From positions 13,230,311-13,294,310 of the forward strand of contig NC_037590.1 in assembly GCF_003073045.1 (NCBI RefSeq): a stretch of DNA of 64,000 bases, written 5' to 3'. Positions 49,880-60,762 of this stretch are shown here, piece by piece. Below the pieces are notes generated by a model that saw only the letters and a list, made by a program, of their open reading frames with translations, did no database searches and was not told where the DNA came from. Numbering within the stretch: position 1 is the first letter of the stretch; every line of letters starts with the position of its first letter. The position numbers and the translations under genes were made by a program. Source of the DNA: Pomacea canaliculata. Lineage: Eukaryota; Mollusca; Gastropoda; Architaenioglossa; Ampullariidae.

Positions 49880-50218
49880 ATTTACATTAGGTTTCAAAAA
49901 CATTTTTAAAACGTTTAAAAAAACGTGTCCTTCGAAACATTTAAATTAGGTTTAAAAAACATTTTAAAAACGTTTTCAAACATTTACATACGAATATTTA
50001 TTAAATGTTTTTTAAAATGTTTTACAGAAAAATGTTTATAAACGTTTTTAAAATATTTTTAAAATGTTTTACAAATGTTTGCAGAAAACGTTTTTAAAAC
50101 ATTACTTTGATGGGCATGATAAACATTTTAAAAACGTTTTCTGCAAACCTTTTTAAAATGTTTTATGTACACATTTTAAAACGTTTTTAAAACGTTTTTA
50201 AAACGTTTGCATGCTATC

Positions 50219-51010
50219 TGGGAAGGGCCTACACAGACGGGTCAGCCACAGACGCTATCCAGAGGGGAGGGGCCGGCGTGTACATCCAGTTCCCAAATGG
50301 ACAGTGGCAGGCAGCAGCAATACCAACTGGCCTCCACTGTACAAACTATAGAGCAGAAGTAGAAGCCCTGGTCCACGCAGCAAACATCATCAGCAGCAGA
50401 GCAGACCATGACAGCCAGGTCATCTTCGACCGATGCTCTGTCGGTGCTGCAGGCAGTCAACAAACAACAAACTGCCAGACCTGGAAGCCGCGCTGCTAAA
50501 CATCAAGTGCCTCAGAACGGCTCTGCAGTGGATCCCATCACACTGCGGATAGATGGGAATGAGAAGCTGACAGGATGGCTAAGTTGGGTGCAGAGGGCGA
50601 GCAAGAAGACAATGCAGTCAACATGTCAGAGATGAAAACCATCATTAAGTCTCTGTACAGGCCACCAGCAACCACTGGACAGTTACCATCAGCTGTCCAG
50701 ACCGGACCAGGTCGCTATCTTCCGCCTCAGGACCGGGCACAACAGGCTGCTTCACCACCTACACAGGAAGTTGCACCTCGTGCCGTCCCCGAGATGCTCA
50801 TGTGGAGAGGCAGACCAGACTGTAGAACACATCCTACAGGACTGTAGGAATCTCCGTACCCTGAGGAAAGAGACGTGGCCACAGTCGGAGACCCTGCACA
50901 ACAAGCAGTACGGGCCAGTGGAGTCTCTACAGAAGACCACCAATTTCATATCAAGAGCTGGTCTCCAAGTGTGAAAGAGGCGAACGACAAAAAAAAAAAA
51001 ACCAAAAAAA
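50219..51010 (+). mobile_element. LINE part 2: RNase H domain and 3' end
   Basis: It continues the LINE of 42.4-44.2 kb. The RNase H motifs are AYTDGSATDAIQRGGAG (first Asp, 50,236-50,238), CTNYRAEVEALVHA (Glu), the third-Asp segment TDALSV with a small frame loss before it, and DGNEKL. After that comes the family C-terminus HLVPSPRCSCGEADQTVEHI, LRKETWPQ and FISRAGLQV with stop. A 3' UTR of about 20 bp and an A-rich tail (50,990-51,010) follow and then pass without a gap into minisatellite, so the LINE landed in the array. Confidence 0.88.
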
Positions 51011-52080
51011 CACGCACTTTGCCCGTTCGTTTTTACACGCACTTTGCCCGGACATTTGTTCACGCACTTTGCCCGGACATTTGTTCACGCACTTTGCCCG
51101 GGCGTTTTTACACGCACTTTGCCCGGACATTTGTTCACGCACTTTGCCCGGCGTTTTTACACGCACTTTGCCCGGACATTTGTTCACGCACTTTGCCCGG
51201 GCGTTTTTACACGCACTTTGCCCGGACATTTGTTCACGCACTTTGCCCGGGCGTTTTTTACACGCACTTTGCCCGGACATTTGTTCACGCACTTTGCCCG
51301 GGCGTTTTTTACACGCACTTTGCCCGGACATTTGTTCACGCACTTTGCCCGGGCGTTTTTACACGCACTTTGCCCGGGCGTTTTTTCACGCACTTTGCCC
51401 GGGCGTTTTTACACGCACTTTGCCCGGACATTTGTTTCACGCACTTTGCCCGGGCGTTTTTTACACGCACTTTGCCCGGCGTTTTTACACAAACTTTGCC
51501 CGGGCGTTTTTTACACGCACTTTGCCCGGGCGTTTTTACACAAACTTTTGCCCGGGCGTTTTTCACACGCACTTTGCCCGGACATTTGTTCACGCACTTT
51601 GCCCGGCGTTTTTACACGCACTTTGCCCGGACATTTGTTCACGCACTTTGCCCGGGCGTTTTTACACGCACTTTGCCCGGACATTTGTTCACGCACTTTG
51701 CCCGGGCGTTTTTACACGCACTTTGCCCGGACATTTGTTCACGCACTTTGCCCGGGCGTTTTTACACGCACTTTGCCCGGACATTTGTTCACGCACTTTG
51801 CCCGGGCGTTTTTACACGCACTTTGCCCGGACATTTGTTCACGCACTTTGCCCGGGCGTTTTTACACGCACTTTGCCCGGACATTTGTTCACGCACTTTG
51901 CCCGGGCGTTTTTACACGCACTTTGCCCGGGCGTTTTTACACGCACTTTGCCAGGTCTATTTTACACGCACTTTGCCCTTTTTTAGTGTGCGATCCTTCT
52001 TGATCATGATGCTTTTGCTAGCAGTTTGCCCGGACATTTTCACACGCACTTTGCCTGGACATTGTTACACGCACTTTTTA
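51003..52080. repeat. Clean 25-bp minisatellite with 50-bp A/B dimer order
   Basis: Same strand orientation and unit types as 36.5-42.4 kb. From about 51,580 to 51,935 type A (GGGCGTTTTTA) and type B (GGACATTTGTT) alternate regularly, giving a 50-bp higher-order unit with almost no errors. The array decays after 51,950, with the last recognisable units at about 52,030-52,075 before a TATATATAA stretch. Plus-strand open frames of 300-450 codons here are repeat artefacts. Confidence 0.95.
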
Positions 52081-52704
52081 ATATATATAAGCTCTCTGCA
52101 TGTAGGTTTGGTTAAAGCTCTGTGCTTTGAGCTAAAGATTTGCATTGTCATCAAGATCCTAGGTGTGAATGAATTTTGGAAACATGCATTTGCAAGGTAC
52201 TCTTGTACTAAGGCTTTTATTGCATGTGCACATTACTTTCAAACATGACTGTCCACTGCAAAGGTTTTTATTATAATTAGAAGTCAATGGTTTCTTACCC
52301 TTTTTATGTGGAAAGTCTTCTTTGTTGTAATTTAACATTACATTGGACCATGTGTGCAATTTTTAAATTCATGAATGTACGCCTTTCATGTTATACCAAT
52401 TGACATGTTTTTGTCATTTACGGTCAGTTTGTGGAGCACTTTTACTAAGTTAGGTTTTATTTCAGCTGATAAGATAGTATAGTATTATGTGGAAATAGTA
52501 ATCACGGTCTTGTAATCAGTGCGTTGAAGTGTGATGTCTCATTTGCATTGGGGCATTTTATTACATACAATTCAACACATGCAGACATAAATTGTCATGT
52601 ATTGCATACTACTAGGGAATGAACATTCAACACTCATTGGTAAATTATTGCACTCTGTGCTACACTTGTACGTGATACAAAAAACAGCATTTCACTTCCA
52701 TTTC
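52081..52704. other. AT-rich intergenic, no feature seen
   Basis: No repeat unit, exon or RNA gene was recognised between the end of the minisatellite and the poly(A) signal of the minus-strand gene. Confidence 0.55.
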
Positions 52705-55700
52705 TTTATTAAATAAGCTCACACATCACATTGTGCTTAAATTGCCAAATAAATCCATGTACACAGCGAAGTCCTATGTAAACAGAAGATCCATCTGAAA
52801 CAATGAACCACTATGTTAATAAAACCATACCCACATCACATAAGGAAATTGTCTGACATAAATGTAGTAGAAGTACATACACCACTTACTATCTATCTAT
52901 TCCTCTTCGTGCATCAGGTTGCACCTAAGGCCTCAACCAGAGTCCACCACCGATGTCGATCGGCTGAAACCCTCTCCAGGTGACCCCATGTCCAGCCCTT
53001 TCCTTTCATCTCCCTTTCCACTGTTCTTCTCCAAGTTTCCTTTGGGCGGCCTCGTTTTCTTCGGCCGTCTGGAGTCCATCGTAGGGCGACTCTGGAAAGG
53101 TCTGCTGTCTGCTGGCGGAGCACATGTCCAATCCATCGCCAACGCCTTCGTTGAACCTGCGTGGTGATGGACTCGGTTTCAGTTCTTCGGTGGAGTTCTT
53201 CGTTGGTGATGGTGTTTGGCCAAAAGATGTTAAGTATGCGCTAACCCTAACCCTAACCCTAACCCTGAGAGATGATTTTTTAGTTTGGTATAAACTTAAT
53301 TTTTAAGAAAATCTTTATGTGATATCTTAGGGATAATCACTTATCATGATTAGGGATATCGTGGGATATCGTGGATAATCACTGACAAATATCATAAGCA
53401 CGAAGCTAAAAGTCTGCTTACGTGCAAAGTAAATGAAAGACATGGAATGTCATCCCAAGAGTTTCTTATTATTAAAAATACAGCAGGAAATATGAATAAC
53501 TCAGAAAGATGTGAATGTGATCTTAGATTCTTGTTTGACATTCTTATCACCCATAGCTCAGTAAAAACCTTCTTAACAGAAACAATTTCTAGAAACAGCT
53601 AATTTTAACAAAATGTCCATGATAGAAGAAGGAATACAATTTTTTTACCTGTGATGATGTTGTATTGCTCCCGTACTGGATGCTCTCTTCTCACTCCTGG
53701 ACCAAGAAGGTGGCCCAATTTGTCATGAACACGTTTGTATTGTGTGAAGTATGACCCTGGCTGTTTGCAAGGCTGCACCAGATCTTTGACATCTCCACCC
53801 TCTGTCTGGTTGATATGGTTGAACAATGATGTCAGGTGAAGCGATTGGCCTATTCAGTAAGCATGCAAATTAATCTTCATTGCCATCATTATCATCATCA
53901 TCATAATGAAAACTCCGTGTAGTGGGATTCTCATATTTTAAAAAAATATTGTTTTGAAACATTTACAAATTTACATTAAACTTTTACAAATAAGAAAGTA
54001 CTTACGACATAATAAAACACTCCTTGAGTGGAAAAGAAATTTTCTACAGCTTGAATGCTAGGGTTGTTAATTGAGGTACTTTACAAGGTACTTTGCATAA
54101 CATGTCCAGCTATGTTAGTATTTTAGACAAGCAAGCAACTTACACTTGCTTCATATACCTTTTGCAGACATATTTATGCATTTTTAGTATTTTATGCTCC
54201 ATGATAAGTTTTTTTATGTGCATAAAGTCTTTAGAATGTGAGGGAACAGCTACTTCATGACCTATCTATAGTAGACCATAAATCTGTAGGACATAGGTAC
54301 TTCCTGAAACATTTGCCAAGGTACTCACAGATATAATGTCTTTAGGAATGTATGTTTGAGCATAGTCTGTTTTCTTGAAGCTGGGATCTGCCACTTCCTG
54401 GCCACCATAGCCACCCAGACGGAAGTGAGTGTGATGCATAGAGGGTGAAGGGGGCAGCTGTAGCGCAGGTTCCAGATGCTTACTGCCTCCATAGAACTTT
54501 GGGTAAGAAAAAAGAACAGACAACACATGATGTGTCACAGTTTTTAGTGAGCTAATACCTCCAGAACACTAAGGGGGATGGAGTACAAATATCTCATAGG
54601 TGCCATGATGTATCATAAGCTTATAGTGGGCCTGCTGTTGCAAGCATTTTTGTGCATGTTGTAACTCTGTACACTTGGCTACCTGGACAACATCTCTCTG
54701 ACCTAGGCATGCAGGAACCACTTGAATCAAAATCAAAAGTACCTTTTCCTTACACTTAAGTTGTGCAGGTAGCCAGCCACACACTTCAGTCTTGATTAAA
54801 AGTGAACTCATTTACTGCAATTAGAGGTGATAAAGCACAGAAGAAAAGAGAGAGGGAGAAAGAAAAAACAAAGCACGATGGAAGGTGTAGACTCCAAAAT
54901 CACTTGGAAACAGTGTTCTTAAAGCAGGCTGAACTGAACATCAGAACACAGCTGTTGGGGTTATGCTCAGGTTGTTTGACTTTCATCCAAAATACACTTG
55001 ATGGTTTCTTAGGAAAAAAGTAATAATCAGTTTTTCCCTCCTGAAAATGTATCCTTTCTAGGATTCCACAACACTGGTACAATAGCTAGGACTTTGCTGG
55101 CAGGCTGGTCACCTTTCTTATGTTCAAGAGCCATGTTTAGTTCAGGGTCAGTGTGGCCATTGAAACTGTCACTTCTCTTTACTCCTGTCTATTATTTAAT
55201 ACTCAGTCAAGATCAAAAGCCCCAGGGGGTCTTGTCAACTCTCAGACTTGCTAAGGCCATCATTAATCATTTGAACAAGTGATTTGAGCAGATAAAAATA
55301 TCTTAGAATTATCATCATTAGCCACAAGAAAGCTATGTTAGTATCGTTTTTTTTTCTTCCTAAGAGTAAAAAAAAAGCGCTCTTCTAATTTTATCAAACC
55401 TTTCCAAGCCCCAGTTTTTTTTGTTTTTTTTTTTAACAGATTGATATAGTATATTCAAAGATACCCTCAGAACTAAAATGCTGCCATAAAAAAATGCTGT
55501 AGCTGTGATAATGGAAATCTGAATTTCCATTCATTAGGCGAGATTTATGGGTGCCATGAAAAATCTGCAGATATAACCCATGGTCACAATTAAGAGTTTT
55601 GTCCTTAATTATAGAAATCTTTTAAAGATTATAACAGCTGATCATTACCAGTGTCCAGTGCATGGCCTTGTTGTCTGTTTTAAACATGCCATAACTTTGA

Positions 55701-55967
55701 GTTTTAACTCTATAAGAGAAGTACCTCTCGGGTTGTCGTCGTATAGTCTGGTTGCCATGGAGCTTTGGCGATGAGCAAAGTGGTTCTGTGCATGGGTCTG
55801 TCTCCTCTGCGCACAGGTGCAGAGTACCGCCTGTGACTCGCCGGACGGTCGTTCTTGGCGTCGTGAGCAATGATCGGGTACACGCATCCATCCTCGGTCA
55901 GCAGGGTCATCGTTCGTTTGCCTTGTCCGAACATAATTCGAGGCGGGAAGATCGGATTGGCCTCCAT
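52705..55967 (-). CDS. Unrecognised host gene, at least four exons
   Basis: Proposed exons in gene order: 55,967-55,725 (ATG; PPRIMFGQGKRTMTLLTEDG, APWQPDYTTTTRE; donor GTACTT); 54,496-54,329 (FYGGSKHLEPALQLPPSP, HTHFRLGGYGGQEV; donor GTGAGT); 53,849 or later to 53,649 (NQTEGGDVKDLVQPC, KRVHDKLGHLLGPGVRREHP, YNIIT; donor GTAAAA); 52,794-52,709 (DGSSVYIGLRCVHGFIWQF, stop TAA). Exons 1-2 and 3-4 join in frame. Exons 2-3 do not join with the nearest acceptor, so an alternative acceptor or an extra exon is needed. The poly(A) signal AATAAA (52,710-52,705) overlaps the stop codon. The protein is proline- and basic-rich with no signal peptide or membrane segment. I do not recognise the family. Confidence 0.55.
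52914..53240 (-). mobile_element. LINE 3'-terminal coding fragment in an intron
   Basis: An uninterrupted 108-codon frame typical of the C-terminus of RTE/Jockey-type LINEs: RILNIFWPNTITNEELHRRT, RRRWRWIGHVLRQ, GRRKRGRPKETWRRTVERE, DRHRWWTLVEAL, then TGA. It is 5'-truncated exactly at a telomere-like repeat (53,241). It lies in the last intron of the minus-strand host gene and on the same strand. Confidence 0.88.
53241..53266. repeat. Interstitial telomere-like (CCCTAA)n, about four units
   Basis: CTAACCCTAACCCTAACC and onward, about 26 bp of perfect vertebrate/mollusc-type telomere repeat on the plus strand, directly abutting the truncated 5' end of the LINE fragment. No subtelomeric context was recognised. 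Confidence 0.9.
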
Positions 55968-56699
55968 TTCCGGGGCTGACGGACGCGCGTTTAAAAAAGC
56001 ACACGTACCTCAGTTGTAGTTGTCGCTGACTACTGAACTATGAACTCTCTCTAGCTACTCCCACAACAGTAGTTGAGAATCTAATTCTGCACTTTCTTTA
56101 TCAGATAGCGCCAGACGCGCGACCGATCGACTTGGTCGTCAACATGCATTAACGACAGTTGTCCCTTAGTTTCCATCTCCTTTCGTCGGCACTGGCCGTG
56201 CCTCAGGTACAAGCGAAGCAGGAATGCTAAAGCTTTATCTGTCCCTTACATAATAACAGACCTTAATCTTAGGCGCTGACACGCAAAAGCAGCTAGTCCT
56301 GTGAACAAAAGTAGAACAGACGAGTGTAGTAAGGGTGGTGTATCCTCGCCAATGCGCTCGATCGTCGTTAGTGACAACGTCGTTACTTCCGGTCTTGCTG
56401 CTTCCGGGCGTCTGCTTGTCCAAACAATGAGACAACGGGAAAGTAGGAGGAAGAAAGCCAGTTTCTGGCTCTGCTACCACAATTCAGATGGTATATAGTG
56501 TTCTACAAACCTCTCAAATAACAAGTTAGCTCAAAGTGAACGACACAAAATTCCAGTAAGTAAAACCAGTCAGAGCAAATGCAAAAATAACTTAAAATAA
56601 TAATGAGTACAGTTGTCTAGCGCGTTTCTCCAGCATCTGCCAGAGTCAAGGCAGTTTACAATACATATAAGAAAAGGTTGTAAAAGGACAGGAACTTAC

Positions 56700-56792
56700 A
56701 GGTTGCTGCACTGCTTGCACAAAACCAGCGGTAATTCCAGCAGCAACAGTCTCTGGGCCAGATGGTTGATAAAGGGTTGTTTTCGTTGCCAT
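56700..56792 (-). CDS. Possible alternative first coding exon
   Basis: The ATG (56,792-56,790) opens a frame reading MATKTTLYQPSGPETVAAG, ITAGFVQAVQQP and ends in phase 0 at a strong donor GTAAGT. It lies 0.7 kb upstream of the unrecognised host gene on the same strand. The phase would allow splicing to the FYGGSKHL exon at 54,496, as an alternative promoter, or to the start of a separate gene. No domain was recognised. Confidence 0.4.
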
Positions 56793-59700
56793 GATTATAT
56801 CTACAGTACCAAGAGACCTATAGCAGATTGAAGCTGGTGAAAGGTGTAAGGTCACTGACAGGTAAGACAGGTGAAATAAAGCCCCAGTCTTCATCACCTT
56901 CACACTCGTCAGTAGAGACATTTGGTTGCCTCTTACATGTGGTGAGCAGTGACATATATCTTCTCACCAGCACCAGTCTTTCCTGTGAAGTGACCGCAAA
57001 TTCAGCACAGTAAAATGTTTTAGGGCAACACATTTGAAAAATAACAATCCTGGCACTGACGAAGCGAGGACGAATAACAGAACAGAAACACGGATGGAGC
57101 GAGATGCAGGATGACACAAAACGCATCTTGTCACCGGACGACATCGCTCTAGCGCAGAGGTCGAAGATTTAAATTTCATATGTAGCAACCAGCATGGTCT
57201 GTCAATTAAAATAAAATGAAAAGCAATATGGTTAACAACGTCTAAAAAAGTTGAAGTGTCAACGAGGAAGGCTCATAATCCTGTTAAGTGGTGCTTGACA
57301 ACTCATACTGGTGGATTTTTTTTTTGGTATGGCACCTGCGGTAAGGCCCCGCCCCCTGACGTTACAGAACAGGTTATCAGCCTCTCAACCCATCCTCTTA
57401 AAAAAAAAATCTAGAACTGAAATCCGTGAAAAGAAAGCTTTGAATACAATGTTACCAAGGTCTCTTGACATGTTGAATCATAACTTGGTGGCGCTGAATT
57501 GATTTTGAGTTCTCATAAGCTCCTCCTGCTGTACAATGCACTCTACATACTGCGTATACACTCTGCATTCCTCGTGCAGCACGATGCTGTCTACACTGTG
57601 CGCTGTGTACTGGCACTCTGCCCATCACCATGCACACACAGGGGTCAACAACATAGACGTCAGCACTGTAATGTAGAAGCTGACATCGTAAAGGCCTCAA
57701 ACAGTAGGAGAACTCTGGTCACATGTAAATTATTCATATTTGTGTACAAACATGATGTCACGATTTGGACCTCTTTCTACAAATGGTGGCTTTTAAAAAG
57801 AGAACACCTTTGTAGAGAAGCAACAGAATGTGCTTCATTCATTTATTAAATGCTGGTAGGGTAGATAAGAATAGTAACATACAATAAAAAAAGCCAAAAT
57901 CAACAACAACAAAACCTAAACCAAACCAAAAAACTTTTTAAAAAAAATAGAATGAATGATGTATAGAAGTCCATCACACGTCTGGCATGAGCGAGATTTT
58001 TCTAATAGCGTTTATAGTACCCCTACAAAGTTGACCTTTACTCCTAACTCTCCCCACCATCCCCCACACACCACCATCACCACACCCCCACTACCACCAC
58101 TTCCTTGTCGTCCCGATCCCGGCAAGGTTACGGCTGGTTAACCAGCAGTTTAATACATTTTTATATTGCTTTTATGACTTCGTGGTCTTGACTTTGGTCA
58201 CAACCATTAATGTGTGCGCAACCTCATCCTTGCCCAGCATGCATCCCACGCCGTTTGGTCTGACCACACTACACACTGCGCTCCCAGTTCCGCGTCTGTG
58301 GAGCGCCATCTGTCTGTACACGACGTCTCCAACTGATCCCCCTTAGCAGGGGGGTTCTTACATCTCCTCTCCCCCCCTCTAGCCTTGTGCTCCAGCTCAT
58401 TGTCATGACGACAGAGAAAGAAGCAGCAATTTGGGTTTTGACAATCTTTCCTTATTTATTTAATTGCTATGCTCAATTTTCTGCTTCACCTCCTCTTCGT
58501 TGTCGTCGGCGCTTTAATGTTGTTCTTATCGGTGGTGTTATTCCGTCTTCTTTGGAAGTCTTACATCCTCTCCATGTCAACCAATGGCGTGAGCCGTGAG
58601 TCGTTAGCCCACATCTTTGACTCATTGTGTCCAGGCCAGCGGTTGACGCAGGGCGTGTCGCGTCCACGGAATGTAAGTGGCTTGCGACGACTTCATTTTC
58701 CCCTTGACTACACACTGTGTATTAGCCTCCTCCTCTCTACCTAACCCACATTCCATAACACGGATAACCAGCCAGTCTTTCTTTTAAAAATGACTCATTC
58801 CATAAATGTGAATTTGGCTACATTCAAACACTGCTTGAATGACCCCTGCGGGACACAGGTCCTTTTCCTTTTGTTTAACCCCACGAAATCGTGCATCAGC
58901 CCAAAATAGCTTTTATTCGGTGGATTTTTCATTATATAAAAAAATCGGATAATACATTTCCCATTTATTGTAGTTTAAAAGTTTACAGTTTTTGGGATGT
59001 AAATCAAGAGACGAAAACAAATGACCCCCACCCCCGAGGGGGTTGGTCAACATCTCCCCACTGTATGAGGGGGCTTACTTCCTGTTGTCATTGCTTTGCA
59101 TTCACGCATCTGGAAAAAAAATACTGAAAGAAATGCGTGTGTGTGTGAGAGAGAGAGAAGCAGATGAAATGACGAATAAAGAATATTCTACTTACCATTA
59201 GGATACATCAGTGAAAAAAAAAAGTTGCACGAAGGAGACAGATTAGCAGAGGCGAGAGAGGGGGCAAAAATGAGAGGGAGGAAGAGAAAGGACATAAAAT
59301 GCAACTATAACCTCGACAAAGACGTCACCAGCGGCACGCTCTGGTCGGCACGCGGAGGAAAGGGCGTGAACTAGATGTTGGGAGGGACTTAACAGTTCTC
59401 CGCCAGCTTCTCCGGCTTCTGCCCCTCCAACCTTCGCTCGCATAAAGCACGCAGCTCCTGCCGCATCCACCATCACACCTTCAAGGGCTGGGTCGCGACT
59501 ACAGACCGCAAGGTACGTGAAAAGCTGTCAGAAACAAACACAAACATTATTTTGCCACACGCCCTTTGTCCTTCAAATGAGTGTGAAACACATGGTGGTG
59601 GCCGTTGTTTTGATGACTGTTGAAGAACATGTACACGCAGATAGAATTTCACTTTTGGAGAAGAATTAATGATGCTTTATATCTCCTTTTTTAGAATTTA

Positions 59701-60269
59701 TTTATCCACAATACTACGCTGTTTATCTACTCTCATCGGCATGTTATGTCTGCAGCAAACGTTGTTGTCACTTTTAAAAAAGTTTTTCTTTCCTCCACGA
59801 GAAATTTATAATTAAAGAGATGATGATACCTGGTTACAAACATTAACAAACAGTTCTTAGTACCGATGTACAAAATACTACATCAGCGCCATCAATGTGT
59901 CGCTTGTATAAATGAAGTCAAATACATACAAACATACATGCATTGAAATATATTAGGGACATATGGATCTACAATTTCCGATCACCAGGTAAAAAGGCGT
60001 TTGATTCCCAGCCGACCGTCCGTCACGTTCAGTCTTCGTGACTGTAAACCAGACAAGGAATCTATAAGCCAGAAGGACAAGGGGAATGTATAATTTTTCT
60101 TGTTGAAAATAAATCTGGAAAGAAACAGGATCCACAAGTGCATGGACACTATTTTTCGAGTCTGATGAATGCAAAATATTAATAAATAGTATGTGATTAC
60201 ATTAGAGGTTAGGAACTGAGCGAAAATATAGCTTTGTACCACAGATGGTCGGTCCTCTACCATTTTTTA
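56793..60269. other. Intergenic sequence, little supported
   Basis: It contains C-rich CCACCATCAC-type simple sequence at 58,050-58,100 and a short (GT)n(GA)n tract at about 59,134-59,156. A possible untranslated first exon of the downstream gene lies near 59,450-59,513, ending in CCGCAAG with donor GTACGT after a CATAAAG box. No protein-coding exon was recognised. Confidence 0.45.
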
Positions 60270-60497
60270 GGTCGTTAAGGGAGGGAACTAGATGTTAAAT
60301 AACACATTTTTCTCGTGGCTGGCGTTTATGAGGGCGGTGCCCAACACTCTTTCTCTGCTTCACTTTTCTTCAATCCCCTATGGAGTCATTTCTGACAACT
60401 GGGTTAACTGTGGGAAATTCGCTGCGCCCCACGGACATCGAACCGGAGTACCTCTGGGTTTGGACTCCTGTGCTCTAACCACTCAGATATCCTGTTT
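60270..60497 (-). mobile_element. tRNA-derived SINE
   Basis: On the minus strand the head reads CAGGATATCTGAGTGGTTAG (A-box-like), then AGTCCAAACCCAGAGG and GGTTCGATGTCC (B-box-like), spaced as in a tRNA. It is followed by a body (GCAGCGAATTTCCCACAG, GTTGGGCACCGCCCTC) that tRNA genes lack. The tRNA part lacks a paired acceptor stem, so it is a SINE and not a tRNA gene. The 3' end near 60,270 is approximate. Confidence 0.65.
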
Positions 60498-60762
60498 ATA
60501 GAACAACCGAAAGTGTTGGAATATTCATAAAATTGCCTCAAAAATAACTCTGTAAAATAACCTTCTTGGTTAAAATAGATAAATCTAAATAAAATATTAT
60601 ATATTTGTTGCTGTATCAATGCAGATCACTAAAATAATGGATTTCGTAAGTTAACTAATCGCTGCCACGACGTCTCGTTTTTTTTACCAGTCTGCCTGTC
60701 TATGTCGCCATCTATATTTTAAAACATTTATTGATGTAATAAAACTAAAGTGTTGCCTCCAG

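Larger units (their letters stand above)
44250..50218. mobile_element. DNA-transposon-like element (5.97 kb) with AAACGTTTT-rich inverted ends
   Basis: The element begins GATAGCATG and ends CATGCTATC, so the termini are inverted. Next to each end lie some 200-340 bp dominated by variants of AAAACGTTTTAAAAACG (44,262-44,465 and 49,880-50,216). It interrupts a LINE whose coding sequence continues on both sides, which proves insertion. No clear target duplication could be set: the flanks are ...CCCCACT and TGGGAAG.... The inside is AT-rich and carries one multi-exon gene with a DUF4806-like C-terminus (45.8-48.3 kb). I do not see a DDE transposase and cannot name the superfamily. Confidence 0.75.

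Noticed and set aside
60430..60497. tRNA gene
   Set aside because: A- and B-box-like motifs are present, but acceptor-stem pairing cannot be formed and a SINE body follows.
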